Assembly (NCBI GenBank): GCA_965603115.1
Contig: CBFDBT010000011.1
Location: 1-28,011 of the forward strand
Reading direction: 5' to 3'
DNA: 28,011 nt
Source of the DNA: CBFDBT01 sp965603115
Lineage (GTDB): Bacteria; Pseudomonadota; Alphaproteobacteria; Sphingomonadales; Kordiimonadaceae
A program made the translations under genes and the position numbers. A model generated the notes under the pieces. That model saw only the letters and a program-made list of their open reading frames with translations. It made no database searches and was not told the origin of the DNA. Shown here one piece after another: positions 1 through 8,320 of the stretch. Numbering within the stretch: the first letter of the stretch is position 1; every line of letters begins with the position of its first letter.

Positions 1-2
1 TG

Positions 3-392
3 AAAAGTTATGTTATCAACAGAGATGGCTGTAGTCGTGTGCATCTTGTTTTTAATTCCCAACGAACAGAAGGAACAGCGCGAGTGAGTTCTTGTGCTAA
101 GGTCACATTTAATAGAGTGAATAGAAAAGGTAATGATTACGGCCATGCTCGTGTTGGTGCTGACCAAGGAAATACAGATGGTGATGAATTTGTAAACTAT
201 CCATCTGTTCAGCCACAAGTGATAAATGTGCCTTATAATAGTAATGTATCCTTACCATCTCTAACTGAGGCTCTGGCTCGAGAAAAATTAAATTGTGATA
301 TTAAGCGCGTTGATGAAAATCGCTTCATCCACCTGAAGTGCATTCCGTACGACCCTGAGGCAGTTGCCTTATTGGATAAAAATGAAGAATAG
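3..392 (+). CDS. Hypothetical protein, probably truncated at the left edge
   Basis: The reading frame is open from base 3 to a TAG at 390-392. The first usable in-frame start is GTG at 39 and there is no in-frame ATG, so the true start probably lies outside the window and this is a C-terminal fragment. I do not recognise the family. The fragment is polar, with no membrane segment and no repeat. It has two Cys residues near the end (in LNCDIK and HLKCIP) and an acidic C-terminus (LDKNEE). It is upstream of rpsB in the same direction, with a 162-nt gap that probably contains the rpsB promoter and leader. Whether it is translated is moderately likely; no function is proposed. Confidence 0.45.
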   Translation, partial: KSYVINRDGCSRVHLVFNSQRTEGTARVSSCAKVTFNRVNRKGNDYGHARVGADQGNTDGDEFVNYPSVQPQVINVPYNSNVSLPSLTEALAREKLNCDIKRVDENRFIHLKCIPYDPEAVALLDKNEE

Positions 393-414
393 TTATAAAA
401 CTATCATTTTCCTC

Positions 415-554
415 TTGTAATCCCTGAATTTCCGCTATATACCCCGCTCAACTTCGCACACGAACGTGGTGAATAGCCTACATAATGCTATACGCCTTCC
501 GGTCCCAATAATGGGTTCAAGTTCGTGGTGGTCAACTGGTAAAGGAATTATATT
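415..554 (+). promoter_or_regulatory. Putative rpsB promoter and structured 5' leader
   Basis: This non-coding stretch precedes rpsB. A weak promoter-like pair is visible: TTGTAA at 415-420 and TATATA at 436-441, with a short 15-nt spacer. Downstream, CACGAAC (459-465) can pair with GTTCGTG (521-527), enclosing a small CCCA/TGGG hairpin at 504-515. The Shine-Dalgarno AAAGGA is at 541-546, 8 nt before the ATG. Many bacteria regulate rpsB through a leader RNA bound by S2, so a similar role here is an inference; I did not match it to a known RNA family. Confidence 0.3.
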
Positions 555-1688
555 ATGGCAATGCCGCAAGTAGAAATGCGCAAGCTGCTAGAAGCAGGTG
601 TGCACTTTGGACATCAAAAACATCGTTGGAACCCAAAAATGGCTCCGTATATCTTCGGAGAGCGTAATGGCGTTCACATCATCGATCTATCTCAAACCGT
701 TCCATCTCTAACACGTGCCCTTCAGGCTGTTCGCGAAGTTGTCGCTGGCGGCGGTCGTGTTCTTTTTGTTGGAACAAAGCGTCAAGCGTCCACAGTTATT
801 GCAGACACTGCAAAACGTTGTGGTCAATATTACGTGAACCATCGCTGGCTTGGTGGCATGCTTACAAACTGGGCAACAGTATCTCAGTCTATCAAGCGCT
901 TAAAGCAATTTGATGCACAGCTTGCTGATGAAAACATAGGTTTGACTAAGAAAGAAACTCTTCAGTTAACACGACAGCGCGATAAGCTTGAGCTTACTCT
1001 TGGCGGTATTCGCGATATGGGTGGTCTTCCAGACATTATTTTTGCTGTAGATACAATTCGTGATGATATTGCAATTGCTGAAGCCAATCGCCTAAACATT
1101 CCTGTTGTTGCTGTGCTTGATACGAACTCAAAGCCAGAGGGTGTTGATTTTCCTGTTCCTGGTAACGACGATGCTACTCGTGCTATCCGTCTTTACTGTG
1201 ACTTGATTGCTGATGCTGTTCTTGACGGCATTCAAGCGGATCTTGCTGCACAGGGTGTTGATGTTGGCGCTGCTGTCGAAGTTGACGCAGAAGCTGTTGC
1301 TGAAGACCTAGCTGTTGAGGCTGCGCCTGCTGTTGAAGTAGAAGCTGCTCCAGTTGAAGAAAAGCCTGCTAAGAAAGCTGCTGCTAAGAAGGCTGCTCCG
1401 GCTAAAAAAGCTACTGAGAAAAAAGAGCCAGCTGCCAAGAAAGCTGCTCCGGCTAAAAAAGCTGCTGAGAAAAAAGAGCCAGCTGCCAAGAAAGCTGCTC
1501 CAGCTAAAAAAGCTGCTGTGAAAAAAGAGCCTGCTGCCAAGAAAGCTGCTCCAGCTAAGAAAGCTGCTCCAGCAAAGAAAGCTGCTGCGAAAAAAGAGCC
1601 TGCTGCCAAGAAAGCTGCTCCAGCTAAGAAAGCTGCTGCGAAAAAAGCTCCTGCAAAAAAAGCAGCCGCTAAAAAAGATACTAAATAA
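555..1688 (+). CDS. rpsB: 30S ribosomal protein S2 with long Lys/Ala-rich C-terminal tail
   Basis: Ribosomal protein S2 of the small subunit. Residues 1 to about 235 are the conserved core, with MRKLLEAGVHFGHQ near the start, then NPKMAPYIFGERNG, HRWLGGMLTNW and LPDIIFAVD. The start ATG at 555 gives the usual N-terminus and is preceded by AAAGGA. Residues 236-270 are an Ala/Val/Glu-rich acidic linker. Residues 272-377 are a basic repeat tail built from a 17-residue unit AAKKAAPAKKAxxKKEP, imperfectly repeated about five times and ending AAAKKDTK. The protein is 377 aa, against roughly 240-260 for a typical S2. The tail resembles histone H1 or bacterial H1-like proteins and may bind rRNA, other nucleic acid or polyphosphate; this is inference. 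It is followed by tsf, the usual partner. Confidence 0.97.
   Translation: MAMPQVEMRKLLEAGVHFGHQKHRWNPKMAPYIFGERNGVHIIDLSQTVPSLTRALQAVREVVAGGGRVLFVGTKRQASTVIADTAKRCGQYYVNHRWLGGMLTNWATVSQSIKRLKQFDAQLADENIGLTKKETLQLTRQRDKLELTLGGIRDMGGLPDIIFAVDTIRDDIAIAEANRLNIPVVAVLDTNSKPEGVDFPVPGNDDATRAIRLYCDLIADAVLDGIQADLAAQGVDVGAAVEVDAEAVAEDLAVEAAPAVEVEAAPVEEKPAKKAAAKKAAPAKKATEKKEPAAKKAAPAKKAAEKKEPAAKKAAPAKKAAVKKEPAAKKAAPAKKAAPAKKAAAKKEPAAKKAAPAKKAAAKKAPAKKAAAKKDTK
1368..1685 (+). repeat. In-frame tandem repeat encoding the S2 basic tail
   Basis: About 318 bp of imperfect in-frame repeats with a 51-bp unit encoding AAKKAAPAKKAxxKKEP. The variable positions read TE, AE and AV in the first three units. The fourth unit carries an extra internal APAKKA block, and the last part degenerates into AAAKKAPAKKAAAKK. 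Copies are very similar at the DNA level, so copy number could vary by slippage and short-read assemblies may collapse it. Confidence 0.9.
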
Positions 1689-1698
1689 TCATTATATA

Positions 1699-1738
1699 CC
1701 GAAGTTGAGAGCATATAGAATTGCTTTCAACTTTCGGG
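1699..1738 (+). promoter_or_regulatory. Intercistronic hairpin between rpsB and tsf
   Basis: CCGAAGTTGAGAGC (1699-1712) pairs with GCTTTCAACTTTCGG (1723-1737) through a 10-nt loop, with one bulged base and one G-U pair. No T-run follows, so it is not a classical terminator. It could be a partial attenuator or an RNA-processing or stability element setting the S2 to EF-Ts ratio; this role is inferred. Confidence 0.5.
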
Positions 1739-1769
1739 GTATTCCTCACGAAATGAAAGGGGCTTGAAA

Positions 1770-2696
1770 ATGGCTCAGATTACTGCAGCACTCGTTAAAG
1801 AACTGCGTGATACATCCGGCGCTGGCATGATGGATTGCAAAAAAGCGCTCACTGAAAATGATGGCAACCTTGAGGCTGCTGTTGATTGGCTTCGTACTAA
1901 AGGTCTTGCTGCTGCCGCGAAAAAATCATCACGTGTTGCGGCTGAAGGTCTTGTTTCTGTTAAAGTTGAAGGCACTAAAGGCGTTGCTGTTGAAGTGAAT
2001 TCTGAAACTGATTTTGTCGCTCGTAATGAGCAGTTCCAAGAATTTGTAGCTGGTGTTGCTTCTGTTTCTTTTGATGTTGGTGTCGATGTAGCTGCTATTA
2101 AAGCAGCACCATTTCCAGGCTCAGATAAAACAGTTGAAGAAACACTAACGGATAATATTGCAACGATTGGTGAAAACCAGAGTGTTCGCCGCGCAGAAAC
2201 TCTTGAAGTGGATAGCGGAGCTATTGTTTCTTATGTTCACAATGCTGTTGTGCCAAATCTTGGTAAAATCGGTGTTTTGGTCGCGTTGAAATCAGAAGCT
2301 GGTGCTGATGCTCTAGCCTCTCTTGGTAAACAGCTTGCCATGCATATTGCGGCAACAAATCCTGCGTCTTTATCTGAAGAAGATTTGGACCCGGCTTTGG
2401 TAGAGCGTGAAAAGCAAGTGCAAATGGACAAAGCGCGCGAATCTGGTAAGCCAGAAAACATCATTGAGAAAATGATTGTTGGTCGAATGAACAAATATCT
2501 TGAAGAAGTTGTTTTGCTTAAGCAAACATTTGTTATCGATAATGAAACAAGAATTTCAGATGTTATCGCAAATGCTGCCAAAGAAGCTGGGGCATCCATT
2601 GAACTAACTGGTTTTGTTCGTATGGAACTTGGCGCAGGTATCGAGAAAAAAGAAGACGATTTTGCTGCTGAAGTAGCATCAATGTCACAAGCTTAA
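1770..2696 (+). CDS. tsf: Translation elongation factor Ts
   Basis: EF-Ts, the guanine nucleotide exchange factor that releases GDP from EF-Tu. I chose ATG at 1770 rather than the in-frame TTG two codons upstream. It gives the family N-terminus MAQITAALVKELRDTSGAGM and sits 7 nt after the Shine-Dalgarno AAAGGGG (1756-1762). The N-terminal UBA-like domain contains MMDCKKAL. The core has the conserved TDFVARNE motif that contacts EF-Tu, followed by the dimerisation domain with IGVLVAL and HIAATNP. Length is 308 aa, normal for the family. It is co-transcribed with rpsB and followed by a strong terminator. Confidence 0.97.
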   Translation: MAQITAALVKELRDTSGAGMMDCKKALTENDGNLEAAVDWLRTKGLAAAAKKSSRVAAEGLVSVKVEGTKGVAVEVNSETDFVARNEQFQEFVAGVASVSFDVGVDVAAIKAAPFPGSDKTVEETLTDNIATIGENQSVRRAETLEVDSGAIVSYVHNAVVPNLGKIGVLVALKSEAGADALASLGKQLAMHIAATNPASLSEEDLDPALVEREKQVQMDKARESGKPENIIEKMIVGRMNKYLEEVVLLKQTFVIDNETRISDVIANAAKEAGASIELTGFVRMELGAGIEKKEDDFAAEVASMSQA

Positions 2697-2713
2697 GGGC
2701 TTGAAAATTTGAG

Positions 2714-2745
2714 AGGCTCGGAGGGAGACTTCCGGGCCTTTTTTT
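2714..2745 (+). terminator. Rho-independent terminator of rpsB-tsf
   Basis: An 11-bp GC-rich stem, left arm from AGGCTCGGAGG and right arm CTTCCGGGCCT, with a GAGA loop and a run of seven T from 2739. It lies 18 nt after the tsf stop codon and separates rpsB-tsf from the pyrH operon. Confidence 0.9.
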
Positions 2746-2855
2746 ATGCATAATTTCTGTAGTTTGTGCATAAGCAAAAAAAAGCTATTAGGACTGTAGC
2801 CTTTTGCTATGAATAGGGCTAGTCTGCCGCCATATATTGGGAGGGAATATCATTT

Positions 2856-3578
2856 ATGTCCAAGGCACCAAAATTTAAACGCATATTATTGAAACTTTCT
2901 GGTGAGGCCTTAATGGGCGATAGCGAGTATGGCATCAATCCGGAAACTGTTAGTGAGATCGCACAAGAAATTAAAAAGGCACGAGATTTAGGCGTTGAGA
3001 TATGCGCTGTTGTGGGTGGCGGTAACATCTTTCGTGGATTAGCTGGTGCTGCGGCTGGCCTTGATCGCTCGACAGCTGATTACATGGGAATGCTCGCAAC
3101 CGTTATGAATGCTCTTGCTGTTCAAAATGCCTTGGAAAAAATCGGCGTCGATACCCGAGTTTTGAGTGCTATACCCATGGCCAATGTTTCTGAACCGTAT
3201 ATTCGTCGTCGTGCGGTGCGTCACCTAGAAAAAGGACGTGTGGTTATATTTGCTGCGGGCACAGGAAACCCATATTTCACAACAGATACAGCGTCAGCGC
3301 TGAGAGCTGCTGAAATGAACTGTAATGCGCTTCTTAAAGGAACACAGGTTGATGGAATCTATTCTGCTGATCCTAAAACAGACTCAAATGCAGTTCGATA
3401 TGATACGCTGACCTATATGGAAGTTCTTACAAAAGATTTGAAGGTGATGGATGCAGCAGCAATAAGCCTAAGCAGAGAAAATGATATTCCTATTGTGGTT
3501 TTTTCGATCCACGGTCAGGATCAATTATGTAATGTATTATTAGGCAATGGTGTTTGCACTATCGTTGGAGGGGAATAG
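2856..3578 (+). CDS. pyrH: UMP kinase
   Basis: UMP kinase of the amino-acid kinase fold, phosphorylating UMP to UDP with ATP in pyrimidine nucleotide synthesis. The ATG at 2856 is preceded by a strong Shine-Dalgarno GGGAGGG at 2839-2845. Motifs visible are KRILLKLSGEALMG at the N-terminus, VGGGNIFRG, the substrate segment FAAGTGNPYFTTDTASALRA, the DGIYSADPK loop, and KVMDAAAISL near the end. Length is 240 aa, as usual. It is the first gene after the tsf terminator and probably starts a new operon; frr begins 4 nt after its stop. Confidence 0.97.
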   Translation: MSKAPKFKRILLKLSGEALMGDSEYGINPETVSEIAQEIKKARDLGVEICAVVGGGNIFRGLAGAAAGLDRSTADYMGMLATVMNALAVQNALEKIGVDTRVLSAIPMANVSEPYIRRRAVRHLEKGRVVIFAAGTGNPYFTTDTASALRAAEMNCNALLKGTQVDGIYSADPKTDSNAVRYDTLTYMEVLTKDLKVMDAAAISLSRENDIPIVVFSIHGQDQLCNVLLGNGVCTIVGGE

Positions 3579-3582
3579 AAAA

Positions 3583-4140
3583 ATGAGTGAATTTGATATT
3601 GATGACACTGAGCGTCGCATGAAGGGTGCGCTAGATTCTCTTAAGCACGAATTTACAGGTTTGCGCACTGGTCGCGCCAATGTTGCCATGCTCGATTCGG
3701 TTGTGGTCGACGTCTATGGTTCAGAAATGCCGGTTAATCAGGTGGGAACTGTTTCAGTTCCAGAACCACGTTTGTTGTCCATACAGGTTTGGGATAAAGC
3801 AAATGTTGCGGCAGTGGAAAAAGCAATTCTAAATTCAGGGCTCGGACTCAACCCAATGAACGATGGAAACTTAATACGTATTCCTGTTCCAGAGCTAAAT
3901 GAGGAACGCCGTCGCGAACTCACTAAAATTGCTGGAAAGTACGCAGAGCAATCGCGTATTTCTATCCGTAACGTTCGCCGCGATGGAATGGACAGTCTCA
4001 AAAAGGCTGAAAAAGATAAGTCAATGTCTGAAGATGAGCATAAAATGTGGTCGGATGAAGTGCAGGAACTAACCAACAAATATGTTGCGAGCGTCGATAG
4101 CCTTTACGCCACTAAAGAAGGTGAGATAATGCAGGTATAG
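3583..4140 (+). CDS. frr: Ribosome recycling factor
   Basis: RRF, which with EF-G splits the post-termination ribosome. I chose ATG at 3583. It follows GGAGGGG within the end of pyrH and gives a 185-aa protein, exactly the common family length, beginning MSEFDIDDTERRM. Conserved segments include LRTGRANVAMLD, IRIPVPELNEERRRELTKIA and ISIRNVRRD. The open frame extends upstream inside pyrH, but that extension is not homologous. The gene lies 4 nt after pyrH and before uppS, the classical order. Confidence 0.97.
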   Translation: MSEFDIDDTERRMKGALDSLKHEFTGLRTGRANVAMLDSVVVDVYGSEMPVNQVGTVSVPEPRLLSIQVWDKANVAAVEKAILNSGLGLNPMNDGNLIRIPVPELNEERRRELTKIAGKYAEQSRISIRNVRRDGMDSLKKAEKDKSMSEDEHKMWSDEVQELTNKYVASVDSLYATKEGEIMQV

Positions 4141-4162
4141 GCCTGTATTTGAGAAAGGTCTA

Positions 4163-4897
4163 TTGTTGACGGAGACATCCACAAGCTTGGCTAATTGTAA
4201 GCCACCGCATCATATTGCTATCATAATGGATGGTAATGGGCGGTGGGCTAAAGCGCATAGCTTGCCACGTGCTGTTGGGCACAAAAAGGGAGCTGATGCC
4301 GTTAGGGAAACAGTTGAGGGTTGTTTGGCGCGTGGCGTAAAAATACTTACTCTTTATGCCTTTTCATCTGAAAATTGGAGCCGCCCTGATGACGAAGTCA
4401 GCGACCTGATGGGATTGCTTCGGCTCTATATTAAAAAGGAAGTATCGTCTCTTGATAAACAGGGAGTTCGGCTGAGGTTTATTGGACAGCGCGAACGGTT
4501 GGCGGATGATATTATTAAGCAAATTGATCAAGCTGAAGACCGCACTAAAGGCAATGATAATCTAATACTAGTAATAGCGCTGAATTACGGTGGGCAAGCT
4601 GAAATTACTGATGCTGCTAAAATACTTGCATCTCGCGTCGCCAGTGGCGTCATGAAAGTAGATGATATCACAGAAAATGCACTATCATCATTATTATATA
4701 CAGCAGAATGGGAAGACCCTGACCTGATTATCAGAACCAGCGGGGAGAAGAGATTGTCCAACTTTATGTTATGGCAAGCAGCTTATTCTGAATTTTTATT
4801 TATGGACCTTTTGTGGCCTGATTTTAACAAAAAGTCGCTTGATGAAGCCATAGAAGCTTATCATCAAAGAGAACGTCGCTTTGGCGCACGGTTGTAG
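4163..4897 (+). CDS. uppS: Undecaprenyl diphosphate synthase (cis-prenyltransferase)
   Basis: Cis-prenyltransferase that extends farnesyl diphosphate with isopentenyl diphosphate to undecaprenyl diphosphate, the lipid carrier for peptidoglycan and surface glycans. The signature HHIAIIMDGNGRWAKA carries the catalytic Asp (D23 from the first TTG). Further motifs are YAFSSENWSRP, ALNYGG, RTSGEKRLSNF and the C-terminal SEFLFMDLLWPDF. The start is a TTG: no ATG or GTG occurs in frame between an upstream TAA at 4127 and the conserved core. Two adjacent TTG codons (4163, 4166) are possible; AAAGG at 4154-4158 favours the second slightly. About 244 aa, normal. It precedes cdsA by 8 nt. Confidence 0.95.
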   Translation: MLTETSTSLANCKPPHHIAIIMDGNGRWAKAHSLPRAVGHKKGADAVRETVEGCLARGVKILTLYAFSSENWSRPDDEVSDLMGLLRLYIKKEVSSLDKQGVRLRFIGQRERLADDIIKQIDQAEDRTKGNDNLILVIALNYGGQAEITDAAKILASRVASGVMKVDDITENALSSLLYTAEWEDPDLIIRTSGEKRLSNFMLWQAAYSEFLFMDLLWPDFNKKSLDEAIEAYHQRERRFGARL

Positions 4898-4905
4898 GGG
4901 TAGTT

Positions 4906-5727
4906 ATGTCTGATAAAAAGCCTGCTTTTGGTGGCTTAGTAAAACGTGTATTGTCGGCTGTGGTGCTTATTCCACCTGTTATCGCTATCATATGGTATGG
5001 CGATATCTGGTTTACTGGCCTTTTGCTTTTTGGTGGAATATTAATGATACTGGAATGGCTCAAGCTGACCGCAGTCAGTGGCACGGAATTTAAGGTTATA
5101 GGCCTTGTTGCCATGATATTTGTTCTCTTAAATACGGCTCAAAAACCGGAATGGCATTTTCATAGTTTTTATTTATCCCTTACCATTGGCCTCGTAATTT
5201 TAAGCTATATCTACAGTCAGTTTAAAATGCGCGATATGGCATGGACTACCCTCGGGCTCTTTTATGTGCTTACGCCCCTGTTAGCACTGCTTTGGATACG
5301 GACTCAATTGCCACAAGACATGGATGGCCGCATGGTTGTTTTCTGGATATTTCTTTTGGTCTGGGGGACTGATATCGGCGGTTATTTTGCGGGGAAAACC
5401 ATTGGTGGCCCAAAGCTCGCACCGCAGATAAGCCCAAATAAAACATGGTCTGGCTTGCTTGGCGGCATGATACTCGCCGGAGTGTTAAGCCAGCTTGTTT
5501 GGGGGGTATTTAATTTATCACGTCTTGAATTGTTTGTTGCTAGTGCGGGTCTTGCAGTCTTTTCCCAAATGGGAGATTTGCTTGAAAGCTCTATAAAGCG
5601 CAAGTTTGAAGTTAAGGATTCTGGCGGCATTATCCCGGGGCACGGTGGTGTATTAGACCGGGTTGACGGGCTTGGACCTGTGAGCGCTATCATTGCGATT
5701 GCTCTGAGTTGGATGTTAGCAGGTTGA
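4906..5727 (+). CDS. cdsA: Phosphatidate cytidylyltransferase (CDP-diglyceride synthase)
   Basis: Integral membrane enzyme making CDP-diacylglycerol from phosphatidate and CTP, the entry to phospholipid synthesis. Several hydrophobic membrane segments span the protein, beginning around residues 14-50. Family motifs are SPNKTWSGLLGG, GDLLESSIKRKF and the CDS signature around residues 227-253 (KDSGGIIPGHGGVLDRVDG). Length is 273 aa. Its stop codon overlaps the start of dxr (TGATG), implying translational coupling. Confidence 0.96.
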   Translation: MSDKKPAFGGLVKRVLSAVVLIPPVIAIIWYGDIWFTGLLLFGGILMILEWLKLTAVSGTEFKVIGLVAMIFVLLNTAQKPEWHFHSFYLSLTIGLVILSYIYSQFKMRDMAWTTLGLFYVLTPLLALLWIRTQLPQDMDGRMVVFWIFLLVWGTDIGGYFAGKTIGGPKLAPQISPNKTWSGLLGGMILAGVLSQLVWGVFNLSRLELFVASAGLAVFSQMGDLLESSIKRKFEVKDSGGIIPGHGGVLDRVDGLGPVSAIIAIALSWMLAG

Positions 5728-6899
5728 TGTCACAAAAATCTCAAAAGACAATTACAGTTCTAGGCTCTACCGGTTCGGTTGGGGTGAACACTCTTGATCT
5801 GGTGATTAGAAATAAAGATAATTATAAAGTCGTTGGTTTAACGGCTAACCGCAATATTGCATTGCTAGCTGAGCAAGCAAGAACATTTCATGCTGAAGTG
5901 GTTGCCATTGCTGACGAAAGTTTCTATTTGCCCCTTAAAGAATTATTAGAAGGTTCAGGGATTGAAGTTTTGTCAGGGGCTAGCGGTGTAGTTGAAGTTG
6001 CTAAAAGGCAAGCTGATTGGGTCATGGCTGCCATTGTCGGTGCAGCGGGACTAAAGCCGACCTTGGAGGCTGTTCGACGGGGTGTAGTGGTAGCCCTTGC
6101 CAATAAAGAATGTCTTGTTTTCGCGGGCGACTTAATGACTGAGGAAGTTAAAAAGCATAAAGCAACATTATTACCCGTAGACAGTGAGCATAATGCCATT
6201 TATCAAGTGTTTGACTTTGATCATCCTGAAAAAATTGAGAAAATTATCCTTACAGCATCGGGCGGCCCCTTTAGAGAAATGTCTTTAGATGCAATGAAGG
6301 ATGTAACGCCTGAACAGGCTGTTGCGCATCCAAATTGGGATATGGGTGCAAAAATATCGGTTGATTCTGCCACAATGATGAATAAAGGGCTGGAGATGAT
6401 CGAAGCTTATCATCTTTTTCCAATCGAAGCTTCGCAAATTGATGTGATTGTTCACCCACAATCGGTTATCCATTCTATGGTTGAATATAGGGATAAATCT
6501 GTGCTTGCCCAAATGGGGTCTCCTGATATGCGTATTCCTATTGCTTATGCACTCGCGTGGCCTGATAGAATGGAGACACCGTGTAACACATTGAATTTAG
6601 GTGATATTTCCACATTAACTTTTGAAGATATTGATCTTATCCGTTTTCCCGCTCTTGCTTTGGCACAAGAAGCTTTAAAAATAGGTGGGGCTTTTCCTAC
6701 AATTTTAAATGCAGCTAATGAGGTCGCAGTAGAGAGTTTTTTAAACGGGGGTATTGGGTTTTGCGATATTGCTAATTTAGTGAATGAGACTATGGCATCG
6801 TGTGACATGAAACCGCCACAATCCCTAGCGAACGTAATGGACATTGACCATGAAAGCAGAAGGCTTGCTACAAGCTATCTTTCACGGTTTATAAACTAA
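5727..6899 (+). CDS. dxr: 1-deoxy-D-xylulose 5-phosphate reductoisomerase
   Basis: Converts DXP to MEP with NADPH in the non-mevalonate isoprenoid pathway, which also supplies the substrate of UppS. I chose ATG at 5727, overlapping the cdsA stop as TGATG, rather than a TTG six codons upstream. The N-terminal NADPH site is GSTGSVG (residues 13-19). The metal ligands are D152 and E154 in PVDSEHN and E223 in NKGLEMIEA. ASGGPFRE, HPQSVIHSMVEY and GSPDMRIPIAYAL follow. Length is 390 aa, as in the family. It lies within the cell-envelope operon, directly before rseP. Confidence 0.97.
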   Translation: MSQKSQKTITVLGSTGSVGVNTLDLVIRNKDNYKVVGLTANRNIALLAEQARTFHAEVVAIADESFYLPLKELLEGSGIEVLSGASGVVEVAKRQADWVMAAIVGAAGLKPTLEAVRRGVVVALANKECLVFAGDLMTEEVKKHKATLLPVDSEHNAIYQVFDFDHPEKIEKIILTASGGPFREMSLDAMKDVTPEQAVAHPNWDMGAKISVDSATMMNKGLEMIEAYHLFPIEASQIDVIVHPQSVIHSMVEYRDKSVLAQMGSPDMRIPIAYALAWPDRMETPCNTLNLGDISTLTFEDIDLIRFPALALAQEALKIGGAFPTILNAANEVAVESFLNGGIGFCDIANLVNETMASCDMKPPQSLANVMDIDHESRRLATSYLSRFIN

Positions 6900-6915
6900 A
6901 GGAGTTCATGACGAG

Positions 6916-8301
6916 ATGATTGAACAAGGACCAGGCTTTATCTTCACCGTTGCTGTCTTTTTAGCAGCCCTTACTGTGCTCGTGTTTGTGCACGAGATGG
7001 GGCATTATCTAGTTGCTCGGTGGTGCAAGGTTAAGGTTGATGTCTTTTCTGTTGGATTTGGCCGAGAACTTTTTGGTCGCACAGACAAGCATGGAACACG
7101 TTGGAAAATAAGCGCAATACCGCTTGGTGGCTACGTAAAATTTGCAGGTGACGCGACGGGTGCGAGTAATCCTGATGACGAAGCGCTAGAAAATATGACC
7201 ACTAAAGAAAAAGCGGAAAGTTTTCATTTTAAATCCCTGTGGCAGAAATCGGCAATTGTCTTTGCGGGGCCTTTTATCAACATTGTATTTGCTGTGATTT
7301 TATTTGCGGGTCTCGTCTACGTTCAGGGACAGAGGGTTATGTCGAGCGAGATCGGCATGATCGGTCAAGGGTTAAGTGCAGAAAAAGCAGGTCTTAAAGT
7401 GGGTGATATTGTACTTTCAGTTGATGGCACCGAAGTTGAACGGCTGCGTGATATTTCAGAAATTGTTCAACTATTACCAGAGCAGACAATTGATATTGGT
7501 ATTGAACGGGATGGTGAAAACTTAATATTACCTGTACTTATAAATAGCAAGATGATGACGGACCGGTTTGATAATGAATATGCTTATGGCTATTTAGAAA
7601 TTGGACCTAAATATGTTCCGTGGATTGGCAGAATTGAAAAAGATTTGCCTGCTTATAATGCTGGTCTTGAGGTTAATGATCTCATCACTAATATTGATGG
7701 CATTGCAATCGATGATTTCCAAGCGGTATATGACGTCATATCAGTTCGTCCAAACAAAGTCGTATCTATCAATATAGAACGTGATGGCGAGCCTTTAAAC
7801 TTTATCTTATCAATTGGTGAAACGATTGGTCGCCAAGGGCCTGACGAAGGTAAAACTATAGGATATATAGGCATTGGTATTGCTTTTGGTGAGTACAGAG
7901 CTTACGGACCATTTGAAGCACTGGTAGAAGGTACCCGCCATTCGATTAATACACTAAGGATGATCACCACCTCTATGGGGCAATTGATCATGGGTATGCG
8001 TTCAGTAAGAGAAATGGGAGGCCCGGTTCGTGTCGCTGCTATGGCAGGGGAAGTTGCTCAATCAGGCTTTGATAATTTCATTCGATTTGTTGCAATGATT
8101 TCTATTAACCTAGGATTCGTCAATTTATTGCCAATTCCTATGTTAGACGGGGGTCATTTACTATTTTATGGGTTGGAGGCTGCTAAGGGTGGCCCTCTTC
8201 CAAAACGCGCGCAGGAGTTGGCATTTATGCTCGGTTTTGTGTTTGTAATAGGGCTTATGTTGTTTTTAACACTGAATGACTTGCATTCTATTGCTCTTTA
8301 A
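6916..8301 (+). CDS. rseP: RseP-type site-2 metalloprotease (M50)
   Basis: Intramembrane zinc protease of the RseP/RasP family, cleaving membrane-anchored anti-sigma factors and signal-peptide remnants in the inner membrane. The zinc motif HEMGH is at residues 26-30 in the first membrane segment. The second active-site segment NLLPIPMLDGGH lies near residue 410. Two PDZ domains sit between them, roughly 138-210 and 228-300, each with AGL-x-V-x-D. The last membrane helix is at the C-terminus. Length is 461 aa, similar to E. coli RseP. The ATG at 6916 follows GGAG at 6901-6904. The dxr-rseP-bamA order is standard in Proteobacteria. Confidence 0.96.
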   Translation: MIEQGPGFIFTVAVFLAALTVLVFVHEMGHYLVARWCKVKVDVFSVGFGRELFGRTDKHGTRWKISAIPLGGYVKFAGDATGASNPDDEALENMTTKEKAESFHFKSLWQKSAIVFAGPFINIVFAVILFAGLVYVQGQRVMSSEIGMIGQGLSAEKAGLKVGDIVLSVDGTEVERLRDISEIVQLLPEQTIDIGIERDGENLILPVLINSKMMTDRFDNEYAYGYLEIGPKYVPWIGRIEKDLPAYNAGLEVNDLITNIDGIAIDDFQAVYDVISVRPNKVVSINIERDGEPLNFILSIGETIGRQGPDEGKTIGYIGIGIAFGEYRAYGPFEALVEGTRHSINTLRMITTSMGQLIMGMRSVREMGGPVRVAAMAGEVAQSGFDNFIRFVAMISINLGFVNLLPIPMLDGGHLLFYGLEAAKGGPLPKRAQELAFMLGFVFVIGLMLFLTLNDLHSIAL

Positions 8302-8320
8302 GCCATTTTGCGCGCCAATG

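Noticed and set aside
1232..1714. Long minus-strand open frame opposite the rpsB tail (Ala/Phe/Gly-rich)
   Set aside because: It is the antisense shadow of the Lys/Ala repeat (AAG/GCT codons read backwards), with no Shine-Dalgarno or family similarity.
1764..1769. TTG as the tsf start
   Set aside because: The ATG two codons later gives the conserved EF-Ts N-terminus and has correct Shine-Dalgarno spacing.
2774..2806. Hairpin before pyrH (GCAAAA...GCTA / TAGC...TTTTGC)
   Set aside because: The arms are A/T-rich with an unequal internal loop and no T-run after the stem. It may be chance in an AT-rich promoter region.
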